A stretch of 64,000 nucleotides of DNA, taken from Streptomyces roseoverticillatus. GTDB lineage: Bacteria > Actinomycetota > Actinomycetes > Streptomycetales > Streptomycetaceae. The stretch spans positions 248,001 through 312,000 of the forward strand of contig NZ_JOFL01000006.1 of the NCBI RefSeq assembly GCF_000719265.1. The letters run 5' to 3'. Numbering within the stretch: position 1 is the first letter of the stretch; each line of letters begins with the position of its first letter. Positions 27,637 through 36,469 of the stretch are shown here, piece by piece. The notes below the pieces were generated by a model. The model worked only from the letters and a program-made list of their open reading frames with translations. It ran no database searches and was not told the DNA's origin. Made by a program: the position numbers and the translations under genes.

Positions 27637-29160
27637 GTGCTACACGGTCTCTCCGGACGCGCACTGCGCTTCGTTCTCGCGGCGGCAGTCACCGTACTGC
27701 CGGCGTTGGTGACGACGTCCCCGGCCGCTGCGCGAGCCCGGGTAGCCGGATTCGCCGCCTCGTGCCCGGCGGCCGGCTTCATCTCCGATCCCTACGGCGG
27801 AGCTCGCAATCACGACGGCATCGACATAGCCAACGACTACGGCACACCGATCTACGCCGCCGGCGACGGCGAAGTCATCAACTCCGGTCCCGCCCAGGGC
27901 TACGGCCAGTGGATCCGCATCCTGCACCCCGACGGAACGGTGACCGAGTACGGGCACATGTACCGACGGGACGTGGCCGTGGGGGACCGGGTGACGGCCG
28001 GTCAGCAGATCGCGCTCATGGGCGCCGAGGGCGAGGCATCCGGCCCCCACCTCCACCTGCGGGTACGACGCGACACCAGCATGAACCACGGCATCGACCC
28101 CGTCCCCTATCTCGGGGAACGCGGCGTGGCCATGCCGTGCACGCCGGGCGGGCGCCCCGCGCCGGCGCCGCTCGTGTATCCGGTGGAGCCGGGCCGGGTG
28201 GTGTCGGCGCGGTCGGCCGACGGCCGGCTGGAGATCTTCGCGGCCGGGGCCGACGGGGTGCACCACGCCTGGCAGACTCAGGTCAACGGCGGCTGGTCGG
28301 AGTGGGAACGGCTGGGCGGCCCCGGCAACGCGCAGCTCGCGATCGCTCCCAACGCCGACGGGCGCCTGGAGGCGTTCGCGGTCAACGGGGACACCGCCGC
28401 GCACCGCTACCAGCTGTCGCCGTCCGGCGCCTGGTCGAACTGGGAGGAATTCGGAACCGGCGGAAGCGCCGTCGCCGCCGGAGTCAATGCCGACGGCCGC
28501 ATCGAGGTGTTCGCCTCCGGCCCGAAGGGCGTCTTCCACCGGTATCAGACCGCGCCCAACAGCGGCTGGTCGGGCTGGGAGCCCACCGGCGGTGGCCCTG
28601 CGGCCGGCCGGGTGAAGATGGAGAAGGCCCCCGACGGCCGTCTTGAGGTGTTCGCGCTCAACGGGAGCGTCTTCCAGCACCAGTACCAGACCGCCGTCAA
28701 CGGCGCCTGGTCGCAGTGGGAGGACTTCGGCGATGGCGGTCATGACCTGACCGTCGATCACAATGCCGACGGCCGCCTCGAAGTGTTCGCCTCCGGCCCG
28801 GTCGGGGTGTTCCACCGGTACCAGACGAACCCCACCAGTTGGTCGGGGTGGGAGCCCGCGCGAGGCCCCGCCGACTCCCGGCTCACGAGCGACCGCACCG
28901 CCGACGGGCGCGTCGAGGTCTTCGCCATCACCGGTGGTGCCGCCGCGCACATCTGGCAGAAGGGCCTGAACGCCGCCTACAGCGACTGGGACGACTTCGG
29001 CACCGGCGGAAGCGAGATCACTGCCGCCACCAACGCCGACGGCCGCATCGAGGTCTTCGGCACCAGCCGGGACGGGGTCCTCCACAAGTGGCAGACCGGG
29101 TTCAGCACCTGGTCGCAATGGGCCCGGGTGAACAGCACCTCCGGCCCTCCGATCACGTGA
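27637..29160 (+). CDS. Secreted M23 metallopeptidase with C-terminal seven-blade PLL-like propeller
   Basis: 507 aa. The GTG at 27637 is chosen because GGAAGGA lies 6 nt upstream and the protein then begins with a signal peptide (Arg-containing n-region, Ala/Val/Leu core, AAARA at its end). The M23 (LytM/lysostaphin-type) domain has the zinc ligands in NHDGIDIA and HLHLRV; the family cuts peptidoglycan cross-bridges. From about residue 190 come seven repeats of about 42 residues, each starting near NADGRLEVFA and carrying an aromatic W-x-x-W segment, the pattern of the PLL/tectonin-like beta-propeller lectin fold; seven repeats would close a ring. The next gene carries the same domain. Exported, probably acting on cell wall or glycan surfaces; the target is not inferable. 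Confidence 0.88.
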   Translation: MLHGLSGRALRFVLAAAVTVLPALVTTSPAAARARVAGFAASCPAAGFISDPYGGARNHDGIDIANDYGTPIYAAGDGEVINSGPAQGYGQWIRILHPDGTVTEYGHMYRRDVAVGDRVTAGQQIALMGAEGEASGPHLHLRVRRDTSMNHGIDPVPYLGERGVAMPCTPGGRPAPAPLVYPVEPGRVVSARSADGRLEIFAAGADGVHHAWQTQVNGGWSEWERLGGPGNAQLAIAPNADGRLEAFAVNGDTAAHRYQLSPSGAWSNWEEFGTGGSAVAAGVNADGRIEVFASGPKGVFHRYQTAPNSGWSGWEPTGGGPAAGRVKMEKAPDGRLEVFALNGSVFQHQYQTAVNGAWSQWEDFGDGGHDLTVDHNADGRLEVFASGPVGVFHRYQTNPTSWSGWEPARGPADSRLTSDRTADGRVEVFAITGGAAAHIWQKGLNAAYSDWDDFGTGGSEITAATNADGRIEVFGTSRDGVLHKWQTGFSTWSQWARVNSTSGPPIT

Positions 29161-29231
29161 GCACGACACCATCCACGGCCGGCCGGGCCGACGGGGCCCG
29201 GCCGGCCGCGGCACCCCCGCGGGGAGGACCC

Positions 29232-31262
29232 ATGCATCCGATCAGCAGACGCCGCCTGCTCCAGGGCTGCGCCGCGGCGGGCGCACTCGCCCTGCTGGAA
29301 GCCGGGGGCGGCACGGCCGCCGGCGCCGCGCCGCCCCCGCCCCACCAGTGGATCGGCGCCGGGTCCTTCACGCACGTCTACGATCCGTCCACCCCCGGCG
29401 AGCGGCGCTACCTCAACGACCACACGCTGATCAAGGCGGCCGGCCGGTGGCACCTGTTCAGCATCGCCGGTGCCGGAGCGCCTCCCGGCGAGGCCCCCGA
29501 CAGCGCGGCCGAGGTCTCCTTCGCCCACGCCTCCGCCCCGGATCCGTACGGACCGTGGACCACGCACGCCGACGCCCTGACCGCCGACCCGGCGTACTTC
29601 GGCGAGGAACACCTGTGGGCGCCGCACGTCATCGAGGCGGGCGGCACGTACTGGATGTTCTATGCCGCCGGCGGGCGGAACGGTGCCGCGATCAACCTCG
29701 CCACCTCGACCGACCTGTTCACCTGGACGCGCGTCCCGGCCGGCCCGCTCTTCCGGGGACGCGTGGCGCGCGACCCGATGGTGGTGAGGATCGCCGGCCA
29801 GTGGGTGATGTACTACACCGAACTGTCCGGCCAGGACGGCCGGCACGCGGTGGCCTTCCGGCGCTCCGACGACCTGTTGCACTGGAGCGAACCAGGAACC
29901 GCGTTCACCGACGCGACCACCGAGGCGACGGTGTCGGTCACCGAGTCGCCCTGCGTCGTCGAGCGGGACGGCTGGTACTACCTGTTCATCGGGCCCCGCA
30001 ACGGCTACGACGGCACCGACGTGTTCGCGTCCCGGAACCCGTTCTCCTTCGGCCTCGACGGTTACGCGGGCCATGTGCCCGGTCACGCGGTCGAGGTGGT
30101 CACCGACGGACGGGAGTGGCACGCGAGCGCCGCGGGATGGTTCCGCCAGGGGCTGTACCTCGCCCCCTTGCGGTGGCGGGACGTACCGCCGCCCTGGCAG
30201 AGCGCCGACAACCCCGTCGCCGGACTGGACGTCGACGGCCGGCTGACCGTGTGCGCGCTGGACGCGAGCGACGGTGCGTTGCTGCGACGCGTCCAGCTCG
30301 ACCCGCAGTCCGGCACCTGGTCGCCGTGGGAGGCGTTCGGCGGACCGGCCGGGGCGGTGCCCACGCTCGGCCGCAACGCCGACGGCAGGCTGGAGGTGTT
30401 CTCCCTCGGCCCGGGCGGTGCCGGCCTGCACCACCGGGTGCAGCGGCCGGACGGCGGCTGGCACGACTGGGAGGAGTTCGGCGGCGCGGCAGGCGCGGCC
30501 CCGGCCGTCGCCCGCAACGCCGACGGCAGGCTGGAGGCCTTCGCACTGGGCCCGGGCGGCACCGCCGTCGCCCGGCGGCGGCAGATCTCACCCGGTTCGC
30601 TGACGTGGGAGGCGTGGGACGGCGGTTTCGGCGGGCCCGCGGGTGCACCGCCCGTCGTCGCGGCCAATGCCGACGGACGGCTGGAAGTCTTCGCCCTCTC
30701 GCCCGGTGGCTCCGGGATCTACCACCGGTGGCAGGAGACACCCGACGGCCCCTGGGCGCAGTGGAGCCGCTTCGGCACCGCGGCCGGCACTGCGCCGCGC
30801 GTATCGCGCGACGGCAGCGGCAGGCTCACGGTCACCGCATCGGCTCCGTCCGGTGTGGCGGCGTTCTCCCGGCGTCAGACCGTGCCGAGCGGAGGCTGGG
30901 ACGACTGGCAACCGATGTCCGGCTGGACCGCCGCGGCCCCGGCGCTCGTCCCCGACGCCGACGGCAGGCTCGAAGGCTTCGCCCTGTCCCCCGGGGGCGC
31001 TCAGCTCAGCCACCGCAGGCAGGTCACCACCGGCGGCTGGGATGCCGGTGACGACTTCGGCGAGCCGGGCGTCCGGCTCGCCGCCCCGCCGGCGGCCGCG
31101 GTCGACGCCACCGGACGGATCCACGTCTTCGCCGTCACCACCCAGGGCCGGATACGCACCCGTGTACAGTCCCGGCCCGGCGGCGGCTGGCTCCCATGGA
31201 CCGCATTCGGCGACCGCCAGGTCGCACCCGTCCCGTCGGGCAGCCCCGCCTACTGGCCTTGA
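29232..31262 (+). CDS. Tat-exported GH43-like glycoside hydrolase with seven-blade PLL-like propeller
   Basis: 676 aa; ATG 29232 with GGGGAGGA upstream, 71 nt after the peptidase gene. The N-terminus SRRRLLQG followed by an Ala-rich core is a twin-arginine signal. Residues about 40-330 look like a five-blade GH43-type catalytic propeller: candidate acidic residues are Asp in LNDHTLI, Asp in VARDPMV and Glu in VTESPCV, each followed by a W/Y-rich strand; EEHLWAPHVI is also typical. The family removes arabinose or xylose units; the substrate here is unknown. About 340-676 holds seven NADGRLEVF-type repeats like those of the neighbour but more diverged, including a glycine-rich variant (LGPGG, LSPGG). 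Co-directional with the peptidase and probably co-transcribed. Confidence 0.85.
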   Translation: MHPISRRRLLQGCAAAGALALLEAGGGTAAGAAPPPPHQWIGAGSFTHVYDPSTPGERRYLNDHTLIKAAGRWHLFSIAGAGAPPGEAPDSAAEVSFAHASAPDPYGPWTTHADALTADPAYFGEEHLWAPHVIEAGGTYWMFYAAGGRNGAAINLATSTDLFTWTRVPAGPLFRGRVARDPMVVRIAGQWVMYYTELSGQDGRHAVAFRRSDDLLHWSEPGTAFTDATTEATVSVTESPCVVERDGWYYLFIGPRNGYDGTDVFASRNPFSFGLDGYAGHVPGHAVEVVTDGREWHASAAGWFRQGLYLAPLRWRDVPPPWQSADNPVAGLDVDGRLTVCALDASDGALLRRVQLDPQSGTWSPWEAFGGPAGAVPTLGRNADGRLEVFSLGPGGAGLHHRVQRPDGGWHDWEEFGGAAGAAPAVARNADGRLEAFALGPGGTAVARRRQISPGSLTWEAWDGGFGGPAGAPPVVAANADGRLEVFALSPGGSGIYHRWQETPDGPWAQWSRFGTAAGTAPRVSRDGSGRLTVTASAPSGVAAFSRRQTVPSGGWDDWQPMSGWTAAAPALVPDADGRLEGFALSPGGAQLSHRRQVTTGGWDAGDDFGEPGVRLAAPPAAAVDATGRIHVFAVTTQGRIRTRVQSRPGGGWLPWTAFGDRQVAPVPSGSPAYWP

Positions 31263-31443
31263 CCTCCTGAGCGGGGTGGCCCGAGCCCGGTGGTGGGCTG
31301 GAGGAGCTGCCGGACGGTGACCGTACGACGGGGGCGGCGGCGACTGCCAATGCCGCCGAGACGAGGGTCAACGCCGCGGTGCGCCGCGTTGGTTGAAGTC
31401 TGCCGGGAGCGGGCCCGTGCTCACGGTGCCGTAAGTGTGTCAT
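31135..31443 (-). CDS. Possible small secreted protein with leaderless start (uncertain)
   Basis: 102 codons, overlapping the end of the GH43-like gene by 128 nt on the other strand. For it: TAGCGT sits exactly 7 nt upstream of the ATG, the leaderless arrangement seen at other genes here, and residues about 19-42 (TRRTAALTLVSAALAVAAAP) resemble a signal peptide. Against it: weak third-position GC at the start, a Pro/Ser/Gly-rich remainder with no recognisable domain, and the overlap. Codon 4 is TTA, which is rare in Streptomyces and would make translation depend on the bldA tRNA. I do not recognise it. Confidence 0.3.
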   Translation of the reverse strand: MTHLRHREHGPAPGRLQPTRRTAALTLVSAALAVAAAPVVRSPSGSSSSPPPGSGHPAQEVKASRRGCPTGRVRPGGRRMRSMGASRRRAGTVHGCVSGPGW

Positions 31444-31583
31444 GCGTCCGACGCTAGGGGCGTGACCGTCCCCGGATCACTGGGGGCATGCCCCGGCCGG
31501 CACGGGGGCCAGCTCCATCCCGCCCTGCGGGGTGTGGCCGACGGACGCGGTCGACGCAGGCCCTGCTTCGTTACGCTGCGCTG
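31263..31583. other. Intergenic region with two opposing candidate leaderless promoters
   Basis: About 320 bp between the GH43-like gene and the GNAT-like gene. It contains TAGCGT 7 nt before the minus-strand ATG at 31443 and TACGCT (31572-31577) 6 nt before the plus-strand ATG at 31584. No clear terminator hairpin follows the hydrolase gene. Confidence 0.4.
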
Positions 31584-32501
31584 ATGCGCACAACAGACGA
31601 CGTGGTCCCTTCGCTGACGTTCGAGCCGTGGCCGGACGACGAGGGGGAGGCGAGCGTGGCGCTGGCCGCGCTGGGGCCTGCGGCTGACTTGGCGATGAGC
31701 CAGGGCCGAATGGTCCTGGGCAGAGAAGAGGACGGCGACGTTGTGTGCCGTGCACGAGTGATCCGCGACAGCTTCACGGGGGAACTGGCGGGGGTCGCGG
31801 GCTTCCGTCGCTTCCCCGGCCTCCCCGAGGCCCGCCTGGTGTGGACGTACGTCGAGATCGTCCCACGGCTGCGGGAGCGCGGCCTGGGGTCAGCCGCTCT
31901 GGCCTACGTGGCGAGGCTGACGAGCGGTATGGGGCTGAGCCCGTGGGGAAAGGCGGTCACCGGCTCCCCGGGTCACCGCTGGATGACCGGCCGCGGTTTC
32001 CCCCGCCAACGCCGTAATCGAACGTTTCGGGTGTGCCCCCGGACGATCGGCCCTGTGGAGCACGGCTACGCGATCGAGTGGTATGAGGGGCCCACCTGGT
32101 CACCGGACGACGTCATGCAGGCGTGGTGGGACTTCCTCGACGCCCGGGACTGGCCCCACCCCACCTCGCCGACGCCGATGAATGAGGAGCGCCGGGCCTT
32201 CTACTGCGAGAGCTACTCGCCTCTCGTGGCGGCCCGCCGCCCCGGCGGCACCGTCGCCGGCATCGGCTTCCTCGATGAATTCCCCGGTGACGACGGTGAT
32301 TTCTCCGGTGGGCCCGTGGACCCCTCCGACCCCGAGGGGCGCGCCATCGTCGCGGCTCTGCTGGCGGCGTGCGCGGAGCACCTGCCGGTGCAGAGCCTCC
32401 TGCTCGAACTCAGTGACAGTGATGGCGAGGACGTCGTCTCCTTCGTCGCGGACCACGCCGTGGACGTCCTGAACGACATGGTCGTGTGCGCGAGGGCCTG
32501 A
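31584..32501 (+). CDS. GNAT-family acetyltransferase-like protein
   Basis: 305 aa, ATG start with TACGCT 6 nt upstream, so probably leaderless. Residues about 85-115 (VWTYVEIVPRLRERGLGSAAL) form the GNAT motif A: a beta strand followed by the acetyl-CoA pyrophosphate loop R-x-x-G-x-G and a helix. The C-terminal half, ending in an acidic region, may be a second, degenerate GNAT fold as in tandem GNAT proteins. Substrate unknown. It stands alone, transcribed away from the hydrolase gene and convergent with the flavin monooxygenase gene. Confidence 0.7.
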   Translation: MRTTDDVVPSLTFEPWPDDEGEASVALAALGPAADLAMSQGRMVLGREEDGDVVCRARVIRDSFTGELAGVAGFRRFPGLPEARLVWTYVEIVPRLRERGLGSAALAYVARLTSGMGLSPWGKAVTGSPGHRWMTGRGFPRQRRNRTFRVCPRTIGPVEHGYAIEWYEGPTWSPDDVMQAWWDFLDARDWPHPTSPTPMNEERRAFYCESYSPLVAARRPGGTVAGIGFLDEFPGDDGDFSGGPVDPSDPEGRAIVAALLAACAEHLPVQSLLLELSDSDGEDVVSFVADHAVDVLNDMVVCARA

Positions 32502-32594
32502 CCGACGAGGCCGCCCGGCCGTCAGCTCCCACCACATTGGTGGAGCCACCGCGTCGCGGGCACCGAGGGCACCCGCGCGCCGAGCGAGGAACGT

Positions 32595-33761
32595 TCAGCC
32601 GGCAGGCCGGGCCTCCCGGATTTTTTCGTTGAGGTGCTGGCGTGCGGCGTCCACGTTGATGACGGTGTCTGACGTCATGGCCGTGGTCAGGTCGGCGCAG
32701 GCCTGGGCGGCTGCTGCGGCGCGGGGCAGTATCAGGTTTTCGTAGGCGCGGACGGCCTGGTCGAGGTCGTCGTGGGAGGCGATGGCCGTCGCCAGGTCGG
32801 TGCCGTCGAGCATGGCGAGGTTCGCGCCGATGCCGTAGGGCGGCATGAGGTGGGCGGCGTCGCCCAGCAGCGTGATGCCGGGTACATGGGTCCAGGTGTG
32901 TCCGACGGGCAGGACGTGCTGGGGCCTGCTGACGAAGCCGCCGTCGGAGTTGCGGAGGAGACCGAGCAGGCCGTCGTGCCAGCCGTCGAGCCTTCCCAGC
33001 AGGTGTTCGCGGACCGCTGCGGAGTCCTCGAAGTCCAGGCCGGCGCGGACGTGCCAGTCGTGCGGTGCCTCGAAGCCGGTGTAGACGCGGACGTGGCCGC
33101 CGCTGTTCCGTTGGGCCAGCAGCGTGGTGCCGGCGGACTTCGCGGCCAGGGTGCCGTTTCCGATCAGGTGCGCCAGTGCGGGGTGACGCGTGTCCACGTC
33201 GTCGAGGTAGGTCTCGACCAGCGTCTGGCCCGTGTAGGCGGGGGTTGCCCCGGAAAGGGCCGGACGGATCCGCGACCACGCGCCGTCCGCGCCGACGACC
33301 AGGGCGAAGTCCTCGCTCGTGCCGTCAGTGAAGTGCAGACGGGCGGTGCCGTCGCCGGCCCGGGACGCCGAGGCCGCCGGTCGCCCCCAGCGGACGGTGC
33401 CGGGAGCCAGGGAGTCCAGGAGCAGGCCGCGCAGTTGGCCGCGGTCGATCTCGGGCGCGGCCACCGTGGCGTCGGCGGGCAGCTCGTGGTGGACCAACTC
33501 GCCGGTGACGGGGTCGAGACCGCGGAGCTCCTGGCCTTCGGGACGGGCCAGGGCGCGGAACTCCTCGACCAGGCCCGCGGCGCGGAGGGCGGCCTGGCCG
33601 GTGTCGTGCAGGTCCAGCATGCCGCCCTGCCGGCGGGAGCGGGCGGAGGGCTCTCGTTCGAACACGATGACCGGGAGGCCGTATTGCTGGAGGGTCCGGG
33701 CGCAGGTGAGGCCGCCGATACCGGCTCCTACGACGGCGATGGGGCTCAGGGCAGACGTCAT
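32595..33761 (-). CDS. FAD-dependent monooxygenase, TetX-like
   Basis: 388 aa. ATG at 33761 chosen: AAAGGA lies 9 nt upstream and the Rossmann motif VVGAGIGGLTCARTL follows within 12 residues. Class A flavoprotein monooxygenase (PHBH fold) with the DG motif (VVGADGAWSRIR) and the GD motif GDAAHLMPPYGIGANLAMLD contacting FAD ribityl and phosphate. The MPP segment resembles Tet(X)-type tetracycline monooxygenases and related Actinobacterial enzymes, which hydroxylate or inactivate aromatic and polyketide substrates with NADPH and O2. Divergent from a TetR regulator with a shared 115-bp control region, so probably repressed by it and induced by a small molecule. Whether the substrate relates to the polyketide cluster 5 kb away is unknown. 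Confidence 0.85.
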   Translation of the reverse strand: MTSALSPIAVVGAGIGGLTCARTLQQYGLPVIVFEREPSARSRRQGGMLDLHDTGQAALRAAGLVEEFRALARPEGQELRGLDPVTGELVHHELPADATVAAPEIDRGQLRGLLLDSLAPGTVRWGRPAASASRAGDGTARLHFTDGTSEDFALVVGADGAWSRIRPALSGATPAYTGQTLVETYLDDVDTRHPALAHLIGNGTLAAKSAGTTLLAQRNSGGHVRVYTGFEAPHDWHVRAGLDFEDSAAVREHLLGRLDGWHDGLLGLLRNSDGGFVSRPQHVLPVGHTWTHVPGITLLGDAAHLMPPYGIGANLAMLDGTDLATAIASHDDLDQAVRAYENLILPRAAAAAQACADLTTAMTSDTVINVDAARQHLNEKIREARPAG

Positions 33762-33825
33762 GGCACGAGGTCCTTTCGTGGTGCGGGAAGAACCGAACCA
33801 GGAAAGCGTATCCAATTCATAAGTG

Positions 33826-33837
33826 TAGTGACTAGTC
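33826..33837. promoter_or_regulatory. Candidate TetR operator in the divergent promoter
   Basis: TAGTGACTAGTC contains two overlapping palindromes, TAGT-G-ACTA (33826-33834) and GACTAGTC (33830-33837). It lies in the most AT-rich part of the 115-bp region between the monooxygenase and regulator starts. The regulator gene appears leaderless (TATGCT at 33865-33870, 6 nt before GTG). The position fits control of both genes; binding is inferred. Confidence 0.5.
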
Positions 33838-33876
33838 TTTTGGAGCGGATGTGCGTCGACGGCATATGCTGGGCCG

Positions 33877-34464
33877 GTGAGTGAACCCATCGGACGCCGC
33901 GAGCGGAAGAAGGCCCGGACCCGCCAGGCCCTGGCCGACGCCGCGCTCTGTCTCTTCCTCGAACGCGGCTACGACGCCGTCAGCGTCAAGGACGTCGCCA
34001 ACGCCGCCGACGTGGCGGTGACCACCCTGTTCAAGCACTTCCCCAGCAAGGAGGCGCTGGTCTTCGACCTCGACGCCGACGTCGAGGCGGCCCTGGTGTC
34101 GGCGGTGCGCGACCGGACGCCCGGTCAGTCGATCCCCGCCGCCCTGCGCGACCACGTCCTGGAGCGGGCGGTCCGGATCGTCGCGGATGAGCGGGCGGCC
34201 GGGATGCGGCGGATGGTCGAAGAGACCCCGGCACTGAGCGAGTACGCCCGCCGCATGTGGGTGCGCCACGAGACCGCCCTCGCGCACGCCATCGCCGAGG
34301 AGTGCGGTGCCCCGGCCGACGACCTCGCCTGCGCCGCGCTGGCCCGGTTCGCGCTGGAATCCGGCCGGCTGGTCCAGCGGCACGCCGACCCGCACGAGGC
34401 CGCGGACGTGATCTTCGGCCTGCTCGAAGAGGGCTGGACGGCCCGGCGGCCCGCACCCGACTGA
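33877..34464 (+). CDS. TetR-family transcriptional regulator
   Basis: 195 aa, GTG start 6 nt after a TATGCT -10 hexamer, so probably leaderless. The N-terminal HTH (residues about 12-58, RQALADAALCLFLERGYDAV ... VTTLFKHFPSKEALVFD) is typical of TetR repressors. The C-terminal half has the all-helical ligand-binding layout but no recognisable ligand signature. Divergently adjacent to the TetX-like monooxygenase, the usual arrangement for a repressor and its target. Converges on the symporter gene. Confidence 0.88.
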   Translation: MSEPIGRRERKKARTRQALADAALCLFLERGYDAVSVKDVANAADVAVTTLFKHFPSKEALVFDLDADVEAALVSAVRDRTPGQSIPAALRDHVLERAVRIVADERAAGMRRMVEETPALSEYARRMWVRHETALAHAIAEECGAPADDLACAALARFALESGRLVQRHADPHEAADVIFGLLEEGWTARRPAPD

Positions 34465-34541
34465 GCGACCAACGGGCGACAACGTCGGCTACGGAGCCGG
34501 CGTTCGCCCATACGTGAGAACTGCGGCCCCCGCGCCCGCCC

Positions 34542-36047
34542 TCAACGCTCCTCGTGATGCCGGTGCCGCCCGGGATGCCGCAGGTGCATCCACACGTTCC
34601 GGGCCCGGCGGCCCGCCTCGGTGCGGCTGCGGGCGACCAGCCGCTGCGCCTGCTCCGGCGTCTCCACCATCGGGCCCGAGCCGCGCAGCGGCTTGCCCGC
34701 CGTCTCGTGCAGGAAGAGCGCCGAGCAGAAGCCGATGACGCCCGCACCCATCAGGTAGTAGGCCGGCACCATCTCGTCGCCGGTGCTCTCCAGCAGCGCC
34801 GAGGCGACCAGCGGCGTGGTGCCGCCGAAGAGCGAGACGGAGATGTTGTACGACACCGACAGCGCGCCGTAGCGCATCCGGGTGGGGAAGAGCGCCGGCA
34901 GGGTGGCCGCGGAGGTGCCGGCGAAGACCACCAGCAGCAGCCCGAGCACGGCGCAGCCGAGCGCCGGCAGCAGCACGCCGCCGGCCCGGATCAGCAGCAG
35001 CGCCGGCGCGGCCAGGGCGACCAGCGCGGCGCTGCCGGCCATGAACAGCGGGCGCCGCCCCCAGGTGTCCGAGCGGCGGCCCACGGTGGTGATGGTCAGG
35101 GCGACGAGGATCATCGTGCCCAGGACGAGCAGCTGTGCGGTGGTGGGGTTCTGACGCAGCGTCTCGGTCATGAACGTCGGCAGGTAGGACGTCACGACGT
35201 AGTTGGTGACGTTGTAGACCACCACCAGGCCCATGCAGATCAGCACGGCGTGCCAGTGCCCGGTGAAGATCTCCTTCAGCCGCCCGTGCCCGGACTGCCG
35301 GGCCTCCTCGGCGCCGGCCAGTTCCGCCGCGCTCTCCGCGCTCTCCGCCTCCGCGCGGAAGGCGGGCGTCTCCTCCAGGCGCATGCGCATGTACAGGCCG
35401 ATCAGCCCGAGCGGCCCGGCCACCAGGAACGGCAGCCGCCAGCCCCAGCCGGTCATACCGTCGCTGCCCAGGGCCGCGGTGAGCACGGTCACCAGGCCCG
35501 AGCCGAGCGCGTAGCCGACGAAGGTGCCGAAGTCGAGCCAGCTGCCGAGGACCCCCCGGCGCTCGTCCGGCGCGTATTCGGCGATGTACGTGGTGGCCCC
35601 CGCGTACTCGCCGCCGGTGGAGAAGCCCTGCACCAGCCGGCACGCGAGCAGCAGGACGGGCGCGGCGACGCCGACCGTGGCGTACGCGGGCAGCAGACCG
35701 ACCGCGAACGTGCTGACCGCCATCATGATCATCGTGGCGGCGAGCACCTTCTGCCGTCCGATGCGGTCGCCCAGCGGGCCGAAGACCAGGCCGCCGAGCG
35801 GGCGCACCACGAAGGCCGCGGCGAAGGTGGCGAAGGCGGCGATCACCTGGGTGCCGGAGGAGCCGGAGGGGAAGAAGACCTTGCCGAGCGTGGCCGCCAT
35901 ATAGGCGTACACCCCGAAGTCGAACCACTCCATCATGTTCCCCAGCGCCGCGGCGGAGACGGCGCGGTGGACCTCGGGGCGGTCCGTGACGGTGACGTCC
36001 TCGATGGTCAGCATCTTCTTGCGGCGCCGCAGCAGGGTCCTGAGCAT
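34542..36047 (-). CDS. MFS metabolite:H+ symporter, ProP-like
   Basis: 501 aa from the ATG at 36047 (MLRTLLRRRKK); an alternative ATG lies at 36014. The start is chosen because it matches ProP-type N-termini, where a short basic tail precedes DVTVTD and ALGNMMEWFDFGVY. About 12 transmembrane segments, with MFS motifs GPLGDRIGRQKVL in the 2-3 loop and EYAGATTYIAEYAPDERRG near TM4-5, typical of the metabolite:H+ symporter family (proline, glycine betaine, dicarboxylates). The C-terminus is basic and His-rich. No coiled-coil osmosensor like that of E. coli ProP is evident, so the substrate is open: an osmolyte or an organic acid. The upstream 420 bp carry its promoter. Confidence 0.85.
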   Translation of the reverse strand: MLRTLLRRRKKMLTIEDVTVTDRPEVHRAVSAAALGNMMEWFDFGVYAYMAATLGKVFFPSGSSGTQVIAAFATFAAAFVVRPLGGLVFGPLGDRIGRQKVLAATMIMMAVSTFAVGLLPAYATVGVAAPVLLLACRLVQGFSTGGEYAGATTYIAEYAPDERRGVLGSWLDFGTFVGYALGSGLVTVLTAALGSDGMTGWGWRLPFLVAGPLGLIGLYMRMRLEETPAFRAEAESAESAAELAGAEEARQSGHGRLKEIFTGHWHAVLICMGLVVVYNVTNYVVTSYLPTFMTETLRQNPTTAQLLVLGTMILVALTITTVGRRSDTWGRRPLFMAGSAALVALAAPALLLIRAGGVLLPALGCAVLGLLLVVFAGTSAATLPALFPTRMRYGALSVSYNISVSLFGGTTPLVASALLESTGDEMVPAYYLMGAGVIGFCSALFLHETAGKPLRGSGPMVETPEQAQRLVARSRTEAGRRARNVWMHLRHPGRHRHHEER

Positions 36048-36469
36048 CCGGTCGGTGGCCGACGTGCCGCCGCGCTGCGGGGCGCCGCGCCCGGGCGTCG
36101 TCCTCTTCGGGAATCTTCTGCGATCGGCGCTCAATGCTCCACCTGCAGGGTCGGGGGCGGGGTGCGGGAGGCCGGCGGCTCGTCGGACGCTCCCGGCACG
36201 GGACCGCTTCTGCCCGGCCGGTCGCACTCCACACGCCCGAGCCGTCAGCGGCGGAAGCGTTACCCGCAGTCACTTCCCTGAATCTTCACACGTGATGAGC
36301 GACCCTGCTCTGGTGAGCCTCCTCGGGCCCGGGGCGTTGCTCAGGCCCCCGGCAGGGCTCAGTGGGTTTCCGTTGTTGCCCTGCCGGATGTCGCCCTGCC
36401 GGAAACTGTGCAAGCCTGATGTGGGGAGCAGTCGGGCGATTTCATGCGCGGGGGCGAGAGGCAAGCGCC
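36048..36469. other. Intergenic region between divergent membrane-protein genes
   Basis: About 420 bp between the symporter and the HdeD-like gene. It holds an 11-bp direct repeat GCCCTGCCGGA (36378-36388 and 36393-36403) about 70-90 nt upstream of the HdeD-like start, with a 15-bp period, a possible regulator site. Both genes must be transcribed from this region; no unambiguous -10/-35 pair was seen. Confidence 0.35.

Noticed and set aside
28200..31250. CRISPR-like or satellite DNA signal from repeated GCCGACGGC motifs
   Set aside because: These are codons of the propeller repeats (ADGR) with diverged intervening sequence. Spacing follows protein blades and no identical repeats or spacers exist.
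32595..36047. Monooxygenase, TetR and symporter as tailoring/export genes of the polyketide cluster
   Set aside because: They lie beyond the terminator, separated by unrelated secreted enzymes, and the symporter is of osmolyte/organic-acid type. No sequence link to the PKS was seen.
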